From positions 372,001 through 436,000 of the forward strand of contig NZ_CAJGBN010000012.1 in assembly GCF_904426505.1 (NCBI RefSeq): 64,000 nt of DNA. The letters are read 5' to 3'. The position numbers and the translations under genes were made by a program. The stretch's first letter is position 1; each line of letters starts with the position of its first letter. The DNA is from Rubrivivax sp. A210 (GTDB taxonomy: Bacteria; Pseudomonadota; Gammaproteobacteria; Burkholderiales; Burkholderiaceae_C). Below the pieces are notes generated by a model, which was not told the origin of the DNA, ran no database searches, and saw only the letters and a program-made list of their open reading frames with translations. This document shows, piece by piece, positions 52,801 through 62,587 of this stretch.

Positions 52801-53985
52801 TTACAGGCGCTCGAACACCACGGCGATGCCCTGGCCACCGCCGATGCACATCGTCGCCAGCGCGTACTTGCCGCCGGTGCGCTGCAGTTCGTAGATGGCC
52901 TTGGTGGCGATGAAGGCGCCCGAGCAGCCGATGGGGTGGCCCAGGGCGATGGCGCCGCCGTTGGGGTTGACCTTGGACATGTCGTACTCAAGGCCGCGCG
53001 CAACCGCGATGGCCTGGGCCGCGAAGGCCTCGTTGCTCTCGATCACGTCCATCTGGTCCAGCGTCAGGCCGGCCTTCTTGAGCGCCAGTTTGACGGCCGG
53101 GATCGGGCCTTCGCCCATCACGTCATTCGGCACGCCGGCCAGCGCATAGCTGACGATGCGCGCCATCGGCTTGTGGCCGGCGGCGGCGGCCACGGCGGCG
53201 TCGGCCAGCACGAAGAAAGCGGCGCCGTCATTGATGCCCGAGGCGTTGCCGGCCGTCACCGAGCCGTCCTTCTTGAAGGCCGGCTTCATCTTGGCCAGCG
53301 ATTCCAGCGTCGTGCCGGCCTTGACGTGCTCGTCGGTGTCGAACACGACCTCGCCCTTCTTGGTCTGCTTGACGATGGCGACGATCTGGCTCTTGAAGCG
53401 GCCCTCGGCGATGGCGGCTGCCGCCTTGCGGTGCGAATCCACCGCCAGCTGGTCCTGCTCCTGGCGGGTGATGCCCCACTTGGTGACCAGGTTCTCGGCC
53501 GTGATGCCCATGTGGCCGACACCGAAGGGGTCGGTCAGCGTGGCGACCATCGTGTCGATGAGCTTGGTGTCACCCATGCGTGCGCCGGTGCGCATGGCCG
53601 GGCTGAGGTAGCCGCCGCGGCTCATCACCTCAACGCCGCCGCCGACGCCGTAGTCACAGTCGCCGAGCAGGATGTTCTGCGTCGTCGTGACGATGGCCTG
53701 CAGGCCGCTGCTGCAGAGGCGGTTCACGGCCATGGCCACGCTGTCCATCGGCAGGCCGGCCTGGATGCTGGCCACGCGCGCCACATAGGCGAAGCGGCCT
53801 TCGGTGGGAATGGTGTTGCCCACCGTCACGTAGTTGATGGCCTTGGGGTCGACGCCCGAACGGACCACGGCTTCCTTCATCACGGTGCCGGCCAGTTCCG
53901 CCGGCTCGATGTCGGCCAGCGAACCCCCGAAGGTGCCGATTGCCGACCGGGCCGCGCCCAGAACCACCACATCACGCTTGCTCAT
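52801..53985 (-). CDS. acetyl-CoA acetyltransferase (thiolase)
   Basis: Biosynthetic-type thiolase that interconverts two acetyl-CoA and acetoacetyl-CoA, or a medium-chain 3-ketoacyl-CoA thiolase. The product is 394 residues. The nucleophile is Cys91 in NRLCSSGLQAI, and the second histidine and cysteine lie in GGAIALGHPIGCSGA and ATMCIGGGQGIAV. The ATG at 53985 follows AAGGAGACC. It may feed polyhydroxyalkanoate synthesis or beta-oxidation; the neighbours do not decide this. A strong terminator follows. Confidence 0.93.
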   Translation of the reverse strand: MSKRDVVVLGAARSAIGTFGGSLADIEPAELAGTVMKEAVVRSGVDPKAINYVTVGNTIPTEGRFAYVARVASIQAGLPMDSVAMAVNRLCSSGLQAIVTTTQNILLGDCDYGVGGGVEVMSRGGYLSPAMRTGARMGDTKLIDTMVATLTDPFGVGHMGITAENLVTKWGITRQEQDQLAVDSHRKAAAAIAEGRFKSQIVAIVKQTKKGEVVFDTDEHVKAGTTLESLAKMKPAFKKDGSVTAGNASGINDGAAFFVLADAAVAAAAGHKPMARIVSYALAGVPNDVMGEGPIPAVKLALKKAGLTLDQMDVIESNEAFAAQAIAVARGLEYDMSKVNPNGGAIALGHPIGCSGAFIATKAIYELQRTGGKYALATMCIGGGQGIAVVFERL

Positions 53986-54075
53986 GTTCAGGTCTCCTTG
54001 CACTAAAAGAATGAGTTTGTACCCCAAGTGGGCCTGCGCCGGCTGGCGGCGGGCTTACGCCCCGGCACGGCGCCC

Positions 54076-55314
54076 TCAGCCGAGCGGTGGCAGGCCGTCG
54101 TCGATCGAGAAGGCCAGGCCGGCGTGGGCCTGCAGCCGGCGCACCAGGGCCAGCCCCATGGCCGCGCCGGCGGTCCACACGCCGCCGGGGGTGGCGATGC
54201 GGTCGATGTCCTGCATCAGGCACAGGGCACTGGCCGCCACCATGCGCGCGGTGGAGCCGTAGCCGGGGTCGCGGTCGCCGGTGACGGTGGCGCCCAGGCT
54301 GCGGCCGTCGGCGGTCTCGCCGCTGAAGACAATCTCGTAGTGGCCGGCCTCGCGCTCCTGGGCGCTCGGCCCCTCGCCCGGCCGCGGCAGCGCAAAGCGG
54401 CGCAGCATGGCCCGCGTCGGCGCAAAGGCCAGCAGCGCGTTCTGGATGCGCAGCTGGCGGGCGAGCCGGCGCGCCCGCATCTCGCCCAGCTGGCCGGTGC
54501 CCGCCAGCATGCGCTCGTCGTAGACGAAATCGCGGCCCCAGGGATGGCCGCGCAGCGCATTGGTGCGGTGTACGTTCTTGGTGTTGATGGGCGCCATCAC
54601 GAAGGGCGCCGTCCAGGCCCCGCCGCGCTCGTCGCAGGCCGCGCCTTCGTCGTCGGGCTGGGGCGGGCCGAAGAAGCCCGGCGTGAGCGCAAACGGATCG
54701 GCCATGGTGCGGGCGGTGGCCGGGTCGCGCCGCATCTGCTCCATTGTCGCCAGCAGGCTTTCGACGGTGCCGCCCGAGGGCCCGCCCTTCATCGTGCGCA
54801 CGCGGCAGCGCAGGCGCTGCAGCGGCACGCCCAGGCGCTGCAGCGCCTCGTCCTGCAGATAGACCACGCCCAGGTCGAAGGGCACGGAATCGAAGCCGCA
54901 GGAGAACACGATGCGGGCACCCGAGGCCCGCGCCAGCGGCTCCAGGCGCGGGATCATGCGCGCCATCCAGCCGGGCTCGCCGCAGAGATCGACATAGTCG
55001 ACGCCGGCCTCGGCGCAGGCTGTGACCAGGGGCTCGCCGTGCTGCTGGTAGGGGCCGACGGTGCTGATCACCACATCCGCCTGGCGCACCAGCTTGGCCA
55101 GCGCCGGGCCATCGGCAGCGTCGGCGGCCAGCAGCGGCAGGTGGTCGGCCTGGGGCAGGCCGTCGCGCACCCGGCCCAGGCGGCCGACGTCGCGACCCGC
55201 CAGGGCCCAGCTCAGGCCAGCGCCCGCCACGCTGCCCTGCTGCAGCACCTCGGCGACGAGGCGCCCGGTGTAGCCGCTGGCGCCGAAAAGGATGAGATCG
55301 AAAGGCTTTCTCAT
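54076..55314 (-). CDS. saccharopine dehydrogenase-like NAD(P)-binding protein (trans-acting enoyl reductase type)
   Basis: A 412-residue protein with an N-terminal Rossmann fold (LILFGASGYTGRLVAEVL) and the saccharopine-reductase-like C-terminal domain. VVISTVGPYQQHGEPLV, DLCGEPGW and VFSCGFDSVPFDLG are characteristic of the enoyl-reductase-like branch that includes mycobacterial Rv2449c. The usual role is reduction of a lipid or polyketide intermediate; here the substrate is unknown. It lies 90 bases upstream of the thiolase on the same strand. Confidence 0.85.
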   Translation of the reverse strand: MRKPFDLILFGASGYTGRLVAEVLQQGSVAGAGLSWALAGRDVGRLGRVRDGLPQADHLPLLAADAADGPALAKLVRQADVVISTVGPYQQHGEPLVTACAEAGVDYVDLCGEPGWMARMIPRLEPLARASGARIVFSCGFDSVPFDLGVVYLQDEALQRLGVPLQRLRCRVRTMKGGPSGGTVESLLATMEQMRRDPATARTMADPFALTPGFFGPPQPDDEGAACDERGGAWTAPFVMAPINTKNVHRTNALRGHPWGRDFVYDERMLAGTGQLGEMRARRLARQLRIQNALLAFAPTRAMLRRFALPRPGEGPSAQEREAGHYEIVFSGETADGRSLGATVTGDRDPGYGSTARMVAASALCLMQDIDRIATPGGVWTAGAAMGLALVRRLQAHAGLAFSIDDGLPPLG

Positions 55315-55353
55315 GCACTATCGTCGCACAGCCCGGGGCGGGCGCCCCAGGGC

Positions 55354-56157
55354 TCAACGCGCCGGCACCTGCAGCAGCAGTTGCGCCACCACCGCCAGCG
55401 CGATGACCTCGGGCTCCTTGCCGGTGATCCCTGGCAGTCCTATGGGGCAGGTCATGCGCGCCAGCAGTTCCGGCGCGCAGCCGCGCTCGCGCAGACGGGC
55501 TTCGAAGCGGGCGCGCTTGCTGCGCGAGCCTATGAGGCCGAACCAGGCGAAATCGCCGCGCGCCAGGATGGCCTGGGCCAGCGCCAGGTCGAGCGCATGG
55601 CTGTGCGTCAGCACCAGGAAGCAGGCGCCCGGCGGCGCCTGCGCCACCTCGGCCTGCACCGGCTCGACGCAGATGCGCTCGATATGGGGCGGCAGCGGGC
55701 CCGGCGGAAATTCCTCTTCGCGCTCGTCGATCCACCCGACGCGGCAGGGGAGATCGGCCAGCAGGCGCACGATGGCGCGGCCGACGTGGCCGGCGCCATA
55801 CAGCTGAAGTTCAAAGCGCGGCAATGGCAACGGCCAGGCGGCGGGGTCGTCGTCGGCGAGCAGGCCGTAGCGCAGGTCGAGCGCGCCGCCGCAGCACTGG
55901 CCCAGGCCGGGGCCGAGGGCGATGTGCTGGTCGCGCGGCGCCGGCACTGGCGCGGCCAGCAGCGTGCGCGCCTGGGCAATGGCCTGCAGTTCGAGATGGC
56001 CGCCGCCTATGCTGCCGCACACCGCATCGGCCGCCACCAGCATGCGCGTGCCGGTCTCGCGCGGCACCGAGCCGGCCGTGCGGGCTACCTCCACCACCAC
56101 CGCCGGCCGCCCGGCTGCGCGCCAGCGCCGCGCGGTGTCGCGCAGAGCCCCGTTCAC
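55354..56157 (-). CDS. xdhC: xanthine dehydrogenase accessory protein XdhC
   Basis: Binds molybdenum cofactor, delivers it to XdhB and promotes its sulfuration. The product is 267 residues from a GTG at 56157. The N-terminal XdhC/CoxI domain shows TAGSVPRETGTRMLV, SIGGGHLE and GQCCGGALDLR. The C-terminal Rossmann domain shows LYGAGHVGRAIVRLL and WFGLIGSRSKRARF. The start overlaps the xdhB stop by four bases (GTGA), giving xdhA-xdhB-xdhC coupling. Confidence 0.94.
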   Translation of the reverse strand: MNGALRDTARRWRAAGRPAVVVEVARTAGSVPRETGTRMLVAADAVCGSIGGGHLELQAIAQARTLLAAPVPAPRDQHIALGPGLGQCCGGALDLRYGLLADDDPAAWPLPLPRFELQLYGAGHVGRAIVRLLADLPCRVGWIDEREEEFPPGPLPPHIERICVEPVQAEVAQAPPGACFLVLTHSHALDLALAQAILARGDFAWFGLIGSRSKRARFEARLRERGCAPELLARMTCPIGLPGITGKEPEVIALAVVAQLLLQVPAR

Positions 56158-58544
56158 GCGACGAACTGCACCGCCGCGGCTGACGACACCGCCTGGACGG
56201 CGGTGATGGCGTGCAGCACCGCCTCGGGCGTGGCCGGTGCCTGCAGCGGCGGGTCGACGCGGTGGCCGCCCACGGCCGAGACGGCGTCGCGGAGGGCGAA
56301 GAAGACCGAGAAGGGCAGCAGCAGCGGCGGCTCGCCCACCGCCTTGCTGCGGTGGATGCTGTCCTGGGCATTGGCGTGCTCGAACAGCCGCGTATGAAAG
56401 AGCGCCGGGCAGTCGTTGGCCGTGGGAATCTTGTAGGTGCTGGGCGCGTGGGTACTGAGCATGCCGGTCTGCGGGTGCCAGACCAGCTCTTCCATCGTCA
56501 GCCAGCCCATGCCCTGGATGAAGGCACCCTCGACCTGGCCGATGTCGATGGCCGGATTGAGCGATCGGCCGGCGTCGTGCAGGATGTCGGCGCGCAGCAG
56601 GCGGTGCTCGCCAGTGAGGGTGTCGACGATGACCTCGCTCACCGCCGCGCCCCAGGCGAAGTAATAGAAGGGCCGGCCCTGCAGGGTCTGGCGGTCCCAG
56701 CTCAGGCCGGGCGTGGCGTAGAAGCCGTCGCTCCAGAGCTGCACGCGCGCCAGATAGGCCAGGTTGACGAGCTCGGCAAAGCTCATCGTCAAGCCGGCCA
56801 CCGCCACCTCGCCTTCGGAGAAGCCCACCTCGTGCGCGCTGCCGCCCCAGCGGCCGGCGGCAAAGGCGGCCAGGCGTTCGCGCAGGCGGCGCGCGGCGTC
56901 CTGGGCTGCCTTGCCGTTGAGATCGCTGCCGGTGGAGGCCGCGGTGGCCGAGGTGTTGGCCACCTTGGCGGTGTCGGTGGCACTGCAGCGCACGCGCGCC
57001 AGCGGCAGGCCCAGCTCGTGCGCCACCACCTGGGCCACCTTGGTGTTGAGGCCCTGGCCCATCTCGGTGCCGCCATGGTTCACCAGCACCGAGCCGTCGG
57101 TGTAGATGTGGACGAGGGCACCGGCCTGGTTGAGGTGGACGACGTTGAAGGAGATGCCGAACTTCAGCGGCGTGAGCGCAATGCCGCGCTTGAGCACCGG
57201 GCTCGTGGCATTGAAGGCGGCGATGGCGGCGCGGCGCGCGGCGTAGTCGCTGCTGACCTCCAGTTCGGCCACGAGGGCGTGGACGATGTTGTCCTCCACC
57301 GGCTGGCCATAGGGCGTGAGGTGGCGGCCCGCGGCCGGGTCAGGCGCGTAGAAGTTGGCGCGCCTGACTTCCAGCGGGTCGCGCCCGAGCCGCCGTGCCA
57401 CCGAGTCGAGCAGGTATTCGACGGCGATGGCGCCCTGCGGCCCGCCGAAGCCGCGAAAGGCGGTGTTGCTCTGGGTGTTGGTGCGGCCCGAATACCCGTG
57501 CAGGGCCACATGGGGCAGCCAGTAGGCGTTGTCGAAGTGGCACAGCGCCCGCGTCATCACCGGGCCCGAGAGATCGGCCGAATGGCCGGCGCGCGAGACC
57601 ATCGTCACCTCGGCGCCGAGGATGCGGCCGGCGTCGTCGTAGCCGGCCTGCAGCTCGTAGTGGAAGCAGTGGCGGCGCCCGGTGATCAGAAAGTCGTCGT
57701 CGCGGTCCAGGCGCAGCTTGACCGGACGCTGCAGCCGAAAGGCAGCGATGGCGGCGACACAGGCGAACAAGCCCGACTGCGACTCCTTGCCGCCGAAGCC
57801 GCCGCCCATGCGCCGGCATTCGACCTGCACCGCGTGTGCCGGCCGCTGCAGCGCATGCGCCACCAGGTGCTGCATCTCGCTGGGGTGCTGGGTCGAGCAC
57901 CAGACCTTCATGCCGCGATCCTCCAGCGGCACGGCATAGGCGATCTGGCCTTCCAGGTAGAACTGCTCCTGGCCGCCGATATCGAAGGCCAGGCTCAGGC
58001 GATGCGGTGCCGCCGCGATGGCCGTTGCCGCGTCGCCCCGCGCCAGGTGCATGGGCGGTACCACGTACTGGCCGGCGGCATGGGCTTCTTGCGGCGTCAG
58101 GATGGGCGGCAGCGGCTGGGCCTTCACGGCCGTCTTGGCCAGCGCCGCCGCGCGCCGCGCCGCGTCGCGCGTGGTGGCGATCACCGCGAACACCGGCTGG
58201 CCCCGGTAGCGCAAGGTGTCGCCGGCCTCGCCGGCCAGGATGGGGTCGTCGTGGACCAGGGCGCCGCAGTCGTTGGCGCCCGGGAGGTCGCGCGCCGTGA
58301 ACACGTCCACCACACCGGGCTGGGCGCGGATCAGCGCCACGTCGATGGCCTCGATCACGCCATGGGCCAGCGGCGACAGACCCAGCGCGGCATGCAGGGT
58401 GCCGGCCAGTTCGGGCAGGTCGTCGGTATAGGGCGCGGCGCCGGCGACGTGCAGATGGGCCGATTCGTGCGGGCGTGCGACGCCGACCTCGGCGTGGGCT
58501 TGCACGTCGGCAGCCACTGGGGGCAATTCGACGGGCTTGTTCAT
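56154..58544 (-). CDS. xdhB: xanthine dehydrogenase, molybdopterin-binding subunit
   Basis: Large catalytic subunit carrying the molybdenum cofactor that hydroxylates hypoxanthine and xanthine to urate. The product is 796 residues. The N-terminal aldehyde-oxidase hammerhead domain (APYTDDLPELAGTLHAALG) precedes two Moco-binding domains with RMGGGFGGKESQ, FRGFGGPQGA, GGTEMGQGLNTKVAQV and IQGMGWLTMEEL. The ATG overlaps the xdhA stop (ATGA). Together with the adjacent guanine deaminase it points to purine catabolism. Confidence 0.95.
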   Translation of the reverse strand: MNKPVELPPVAADVQAHAEVGVARPHESAHLHVAGAAPYTDDLPELAGTLHAALGLSPLAHGVIEAIDVALIRAQPGVVDVFTARDLPGANDCGALVHDDPILAGEAGDTLRYRGQPVFAVIATTRDAARRAAALAKTAVKAQPLPPILTPQEAHAAGQYVVPPMHLARGDAATAIAAAPHRLSLAFDIGGQEQFYLEGQIAYAVPLEDRGMKVWCSTQHPSEMQHLVAHALQRPAHAVQVECRRMGGGFGGKESQSGLFACVAAIAAFRLQRPVKLRLDRDDDFLITGRRHCFHYELQAGYDDAGRILGAEVTMVSRAGHSADLSGPVMTRALCHFDNAYWLPHVALHGYSGRTNTQSNTAFRGFGGPQGAIAVEYLLDSVARRLGRDPLEVRRANFYAPDPAAGRHLTPYGQPVEDNIVHALVAELEVSSDYAARRAAIAAFNATSPVLKRGIALTPLKFGISFNVVHLNQAGALVHIYTDGSVLVNHGGTEMGQGLNTKVAQVVAHELGLPLARVRCSATDTAKVANTSATAASTGSDLNGKAAQDAARRLRERLAAFAAGRWGGSAHEVGFSEGEVAVAGLTMSFAELVNLAYLARVQLWSDGFYATPGLSWDRQTLQGRPFYYFAWGAAVSEVIVDTLTGEHRLLRADILHDAGRSLNPAIDIGQVEGAFIQGMGWLTMEELVWHPQTGMLSTHAPSTYKIPTANDCPALFHTRLFEHANAQDSIHRSKAVGEPPLLLPFSVFFALRDAVSAVGGHRVDPPLQAPATPEAVLHAITAVQAVSSAAAVQFVA

Positions 58545-60019
58545 GGGGCCTCCGTGCGCGCCCAGACGCTGATGGCCGTGGCCGGCAGCGCGCCTTCGGC
58601 CCGCGTCTCGAGCCAGCAGCGGCGCAACAGGTTCTGCGCCACCTGCAGGCGGTAGCCGGCGCTGGCGCGCATGTCGCTCAGCGGCTGGAAGTCCTGCGCC
58701 AGCGCCGCCTGCGCCGCCAGCAGCGCGGCCTCGTCCCAGGGCCGGCCGACGAGCACCGCCTCGGCCGCGGCGGCGCGCTTGACCGTGGCCGCGAGCCCCC
58801 CCCAGGCCAGGCGTGCGGCGGTGATGCGGCCCTCGACCACGGTGAGCGACAGCGCGGCGCAGACGGCCGAGATGTCGCTGTCGAAGCGCTTGCTGATCTT
58901 GTAGACGCGCAGCAGCGCGGCCCCGGCGCGGGGAACGCGCAACGCGTACACGAACTCACCCGCCTCCAGCCGGTTCTGCATATAGCCGGTGTAGAAATCC
59001 TCCAGCGCCAGGCTGCGCTCGACGGCGCCGCGCCGCAGCACGATTCGCGCGCCCAGGGCGATCAGCACCGGCGCCGCATCGCCGATGGGCGAGCCGTTGG
59101 CGACATTGCCGCCCATCGTGCCGGCGTGGCGCACCGGCGGCGAGGCAAAGCGCAGCCAGACCTCGCGCAGCACTGGCCACTCGGCGGCCAGTGCAGCCCA
59201 GGCGTCTTCCAGCGTTGCGGCGGCGCCGATCTCGATGGCGCCAGCATCGGTGGCGATGCGGCGCAGCTCGGCCACGTCGCCGAGGTAGATGATCTCGCCC
59301 AGCTCGCGCATCTGCTTGGTGACCCAGAGCGCCGCATCGGTGCCGCCGGCCAGCAGCCGCGCCGCGGGCCGGGCCAGGCGCAGCGCGGCCAGTTCGTCCA
59401 GCGTGCGCGGCGCGTGATAAGTGGCGGCATCGCCTGCGCCGCCCAGCGGCGCATGGCCGGCCAGTTGGCGCAGCGCGGCAGCCACCGGCGCCAGGTCCAC
59501 ACGCCGCGGCGACGCCTCGAACATGGCCTGGCCGGCATCCAGGATGGGCCGGTAGCCGGTGCAGCGGCAGAGATTGCCCGCCAGATCGTCGGCCAGCTGC
59601 TGGCGCGTCGGCCGCGTGCCGCCAGCCTGGTGGCGCTCGTAGCAGGCCCACAGCGACATCACGAAGCCAGGCGTGCAGAAGCCGCACTGCGAGCCGTGGG
59701 CGTCGACCAGGGCCTGCTGCACCGGGTGCAGGCTGCCGTCGGGCGCGGCCACGTCTTCCACCGTGAACAACGCCTTGCCGTCCAGCGTGGGCAGGAAACG
59801 GATGCAGGCGTTGACTGGCGCCAGCGCAACGCCGCCGCGGCCGTCAAGCTCGCCAACGACCACGGTGCAGGCGCCGCAATCGCCCTCGGCACAGCCTTCC
59901 TTGCTGCCGCTGCAGCGCGCGTCCTCGCGCAGCCACTGCAGCACGGTGCGGGTGGCGGGGGCGCCCGTCACCTCGACGACGGCCCCGCGGTGAAAAAAGC
60001 GGATTGCGCGCTCTGTCAT
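58541..60019 (-). CDS. xdhA: xanthine dehydrogenase small subunit (Fe-S and FAD domains)
   Basis: Electron-transfer subunit. The product is 492 residues from the ATG at 60019 (MTERAIRFFHRGA). The plant-ferredoxin-type [2Fe-2S] ligands are Cys43, Cys48, Cys51 and Cys72, and the second cluster ligands are Cys112, Cys115, Cys151 and Cys153. The FAD-binding domain covers about 195-490 (RLLAGGTDAALWV, GTMGGNVANGSPIGD). The frame extends upstream, but family sequence begins at this ATG. It is divergent from the guanine deaminase gene. Confidence 0.95.
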   Translation of the reverse strand: MTERAIRFFHRGAVVEVTGAPATRTVLQWLREDARCSGSKEGCAEGDCGACTVVVGELDGRGGVALAPVNACIRFLPTLDGKALFTVEDVAAPDGSLHPVQQALVDAHGSQCGFCTPGFVMSLWACYERHQAGGTRPTRQQLADDLAGNLCRCTGYRPILDAGQAMFEASPRRVDLAPVAAALRQLAGHAPLGGAGDAATYHAPRTLDELAALRLARPAARLLAGGTDAALWVTKQMRELGEIIYLGDVAELRRIATDAGAIEIGAAATLEDAWAALAAEWPVLREVWLRFASPPVRHAGTMGGNVANGSPIGDAAPVLIALGARIVLRRGAVERSLALEDFYTGYMQNRLEAGEFVYALRVPRAGAALLRVYKISKRFDSDISAVCAALSLTVVEGRITAARLAWGGLAATVKRAAAAEAVLVGRPWDEAALLAAQAALAQDFQPLSDMRASAGYRLQVAQNLLRRCWLETRAEGALPATAISVWARTEAP

Positions 60020-60205
60020 GTCCTGCGCCTGGGCGTCAAAGCGTTGAGTGGCCGGCCCGGCTCTTGCACGCCACCGCTGGCCGGGTATACGCCACGGTAC
60101 ACACTTCAGCATACCGCTCTATCCTCGAAACCATGCCGCAGCGCCGTTTTCCCATGCCCCCCGGCTTGCAATTGCCGGGCCCGGCCACAGCGGCACCCTG
60201 AGCCG

Positions 60206-61528
60206 ATGTTCGCCATCCGCGCCGACCTGCTGGACTTCACGGCCGCACCGTCCTGGGGCACGCCAACGCTGCAAGGCGTGCGCTGGCGCCCCGATCACTG
60301 GCTGCTGGTGGGCGACGACGGCCGCATCGCCGGCGCCCAGACCGCCGACCCCGGCCCCGACTGGCAGCGGCACGACCACCGCGGCCGCCTGCTGATGCCG
60401 GGCTTCATCGACACCCACGTCCACGCGCCCCAGCTCGACGTGATCGCCAGCTACGGCACCGGCCTGCTCGACTGGCTGGCCAACTACACCTTCCCGGCCG
60501 AGCAGCGCCATGCCGACCCGGCGCTCACCGCGGCGGCGGCGGCCGAATTCCTGGATGCCCTGCTCGCCCACGGCAGCACGGCGGCGGTGGTCTTCCCCAC
60601 CGTACACAAGGCCTCGGCCGAGGCGCTGTTCGCGGCCGCCGCGGCGCGCGGCATGCGCCTCATCGCCGGCAAGGTGCTGATGGACCGCCACGCGCCGCCC
60701 GCCCTCTGCGACGACGTGGAGGGCGCCGAGCGCGACTGCGAAGACCTGATCCAGCGCTGGCACGGCCAGGGCCGCAACGCCTATGCGGTGACGGTGCGCT
60801 TTGCCGTCACCAGCACGCCACGGCAGTTGGCGATGGCAGGCGCGCTGGGCCAGCGCCACGCCGGCCTCTACATGCAGACCCATGTGGCCGAGAACCGCGA
60901 CGAGGTGGCCCTGGTCGCCAGCCTCTTTCCGGACGCACGCAGCTACCTCGATGTCTATGCCCGCCACGGCCTGCTGCACGAGCGCGCCGTGCTGGCCCAC
61001 GGCATCTGGCTCGACGCCACCGACCGCGCGCTGCTGCGCGACAGCGGCGCCCAGATCGCCCACAGCCCGAGCAGCAATCTCTTTCTCGGCAGCGGCCTGT
61101 TCGACTGGCAGGCCGCCATCGACGCCGGCCACCGCGTCTCCATCGCCAGCGACGTGGGCGGCGGCACCAGCCTGTCCCTGCTGCGCACCCTGGCCGAGGC
61201 CTACAAGGTGCAGGCACTGCGCGGCGCCCGGCTCAATGCCTGGACGGCGCTGCACGCAGCCACGCGGGGCGCGGCCGAGGGCCTGGGCCTGGGCGGCGAG
61301 ATCGGGCACCTGGGGGCCGGCGCGATGGCCGACCTGGTGCTGTGGGACTGGGCCTGCGGCCCGGTGGCCCGCCACCGCGACGCGGTGGCGCGCGGCGCCC
61401 TGCCTGGCTGCACCGAGCAAGGCCTGCACGCCCGCGTCTTCGCCTGGATGACGCTGGCCGACGAGCGCAATCTCGCCGCCGCCTGGGTGGCCGGGCGGCC
61501 GGCCTACCGGCGCGAAACTGGCCCATGA
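60206..61528 (+). CDS. guaD: guanine deaminase
   Basis: Zinc-dependent deamination of guanine to xanthine, the substrate of the divergent xdhABC enzyme. The product is 440 residues. Metal ligands are His71 and His73 in FIDTHVHAPQ, later HVAENRDE, and the catalytic aspartate lies in IASDVGGGTSLSLL. HSPSSNLFLGSGLF and PQLDVIASYGTGLLDWL are guanine-deaminase signatures. The 186-base gap to xdhA must hold both promoters; only a loose GGTAT/ATACC repeat is visible there. Confidence 0.94.
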   Translation: MFAIRADLLDFTAAPSWGTPTLQGVRWRPDHWLLVGDDGRIAGAQTADPGPDWQRHDHRGRLLMPGFIDTHVHAPQLDVIASYGTGLLDWLANYTFPAEQRHADPALTAAAAAEFLDALLAHGSTAAVVFPTVHKASAEALFAAAAARGMRLIAGKVLMDRHAPPALCDDVEGAERDCEDLIQRWHGQGRNAYAVTVRFAVTSTPRQLAMAGALGQRHAGLYMQTHVAENRDEVALVASLFPDARSYLDVYARHGLLHERAVLAHGIWLDATDRALLRDSGAQIAHSPSSNLFLGSGLFDWQAAIDAGHRVSIASDVGGGTSLSLLRTLAEAYKVQALRGARLNAWTALHAATRGAAEGLGLGGEIGHLGAGAMADLVLWDWACGPVARHRDAVARGALPGCTEQGLHARVFAWMTLADERNLAAAWVAGRPAYRRETGP

Positions 61529-61630
61529 TCGACGCACCGACCCGTGGAATGGAAATTGCGCGCGGGAACGGCGGAGTTGCTGCCGTCCGTTCCCTTCCCA
61601 ACCCGCAACCCAACCCACCAGAGGAGCCTC

Positions 61631-62500
61631 ATGCAAGCCCATCCCATTTCCTGCCGCGCGGCCCTGGCCGTGGCCGCCCTGGCCGCCAGCTTCGCCACCG
61701 CCAGCCATGCCGCCGACTGGAGCGACACCTCGATAGGCTGGCGCACCGGCAGCAAGTTCGCCGAGCCCTTCAACCCCGAGGACATCAAGAAGAACATCCT
61801 CAACCTCACGCATGTGAGCGGCTACAAGTACGGCACGAACTTCTTCAACGTCGACTACCTGCTGTCGGACAAGAAGGATCCGGCCTTCGCCGGATCGAAC
61901 AACGGCGCGACCGAGGTCTACATCGTCTACCGCCACACGCTGGACATCGAGAAGGTTTCGGGCATGTCGTTCAAGATGGGGCCCATGCGCAGCCTGGGCT
62001 TCACCGCGGGCTTCGACGTCAACACCAAGACCGACGCCGGCTACAACTCGAAGAAACGCATGCTGGTGCTGGGGCCGACCGTCTCGCTGGACGTGCCGGG
62101 CTTCCTCAATGTGAGCCTGCTGCAGCTGTGGGAGAGCAATGCGCCCTACAGCACCTTGCCGCCCGCCGGCGGCGTGCCGCGCTACCAGTACAAGGCGCAC
62201 CCGATGCTGACGGCGGCCTGGGGCATCCCGCTGGGCAAGACGGGCCTCTCGTTCGAGGGCTTCATGAACTACATCGCCGCCAAGGGAGCCGACGAATTCG
62301 GCAATGGCACGGCGCCGGAGACCAATTTCGACGCCCAGATCATGTACGACCTGGGCAGCCTGATGGGCGCCGGGGGCAAGTTCAAGGTCGGCATCGAGTA
62401 CCAGTACTGGAAGAACAAGTTCGGCAACAGCCACAAGGGCCCGGCCGGCAACGGTGCCTTCGCCAAGACGCCGATGCTGCGCGCCGAATACCATTTCTGA
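61631..62500 (+). CDS. Tsx-like outer membrane nucleoside channel protein
   Basis: A 289-residue outer membrane beta-barrel of the nucleoside-specific channel (Tsx/OmpK) family. The signal peptide ends near residue 27 (ATASHAADWS). The start region WSDTSIGWRTGSKFAEPFNP and the strand-rich remainder ending in AEYHF with a terminal phenylalanine fit the family. The ATG at 61631 follows GAGGAGCCTC. It lies between guanine deaminase and an ABC transporter, so it probably admits nucleosides or nucleobases through the outer membrane. Confidence 0.85.
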   Translation: MQAHPISCRAALAVAALAASFATASHAADWSDTSIGWRTGSKFAEPFNPEDIKKNILNLTHVSGYKYGTNFFNVDYLLSDKKDPAFAGSNNGATEVYIVYRHTLDIEKVSGMSFKMGPMRSLGFTAGFDVNTKTDAGYNSKKRMLVLGPTVSLDVPGFLNVSLLQLWESNAPYSTLPPAGGVPRYQYKAHPMLTAAWGIPLGKTGLSFEGFMNYIAAKGADEFGNGTAPETNFDAQIMYDLGSLMGAGGKFKVGIEYQYWKNKFGNSHKGPAGNGAFAKTPMLRAEYHF

Positions 62501-62587
62501 CCGGCGCCCACGCCGTCGCAGCCTGCCCGGCCGCGGCGGCGCCCGCCTCACCTTTGATCACCGCGCCCGCGTGGCGCGGCTAGGGCC

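Noticed and set aside
60084..60115. GGTAT / ATACC inverted repeat between xdhA and guaD as an operator
   Set aside because: The arms are only five bases and 22 bases apart; this is expected by chance and no regulator gene is adjacent.
60119..62551. 810-residue minus-strand open frame opposite guaD and the Tsx-like gene
   Set aside because: It covers two real plus-strand genes and their gap and has no recognisable domain.
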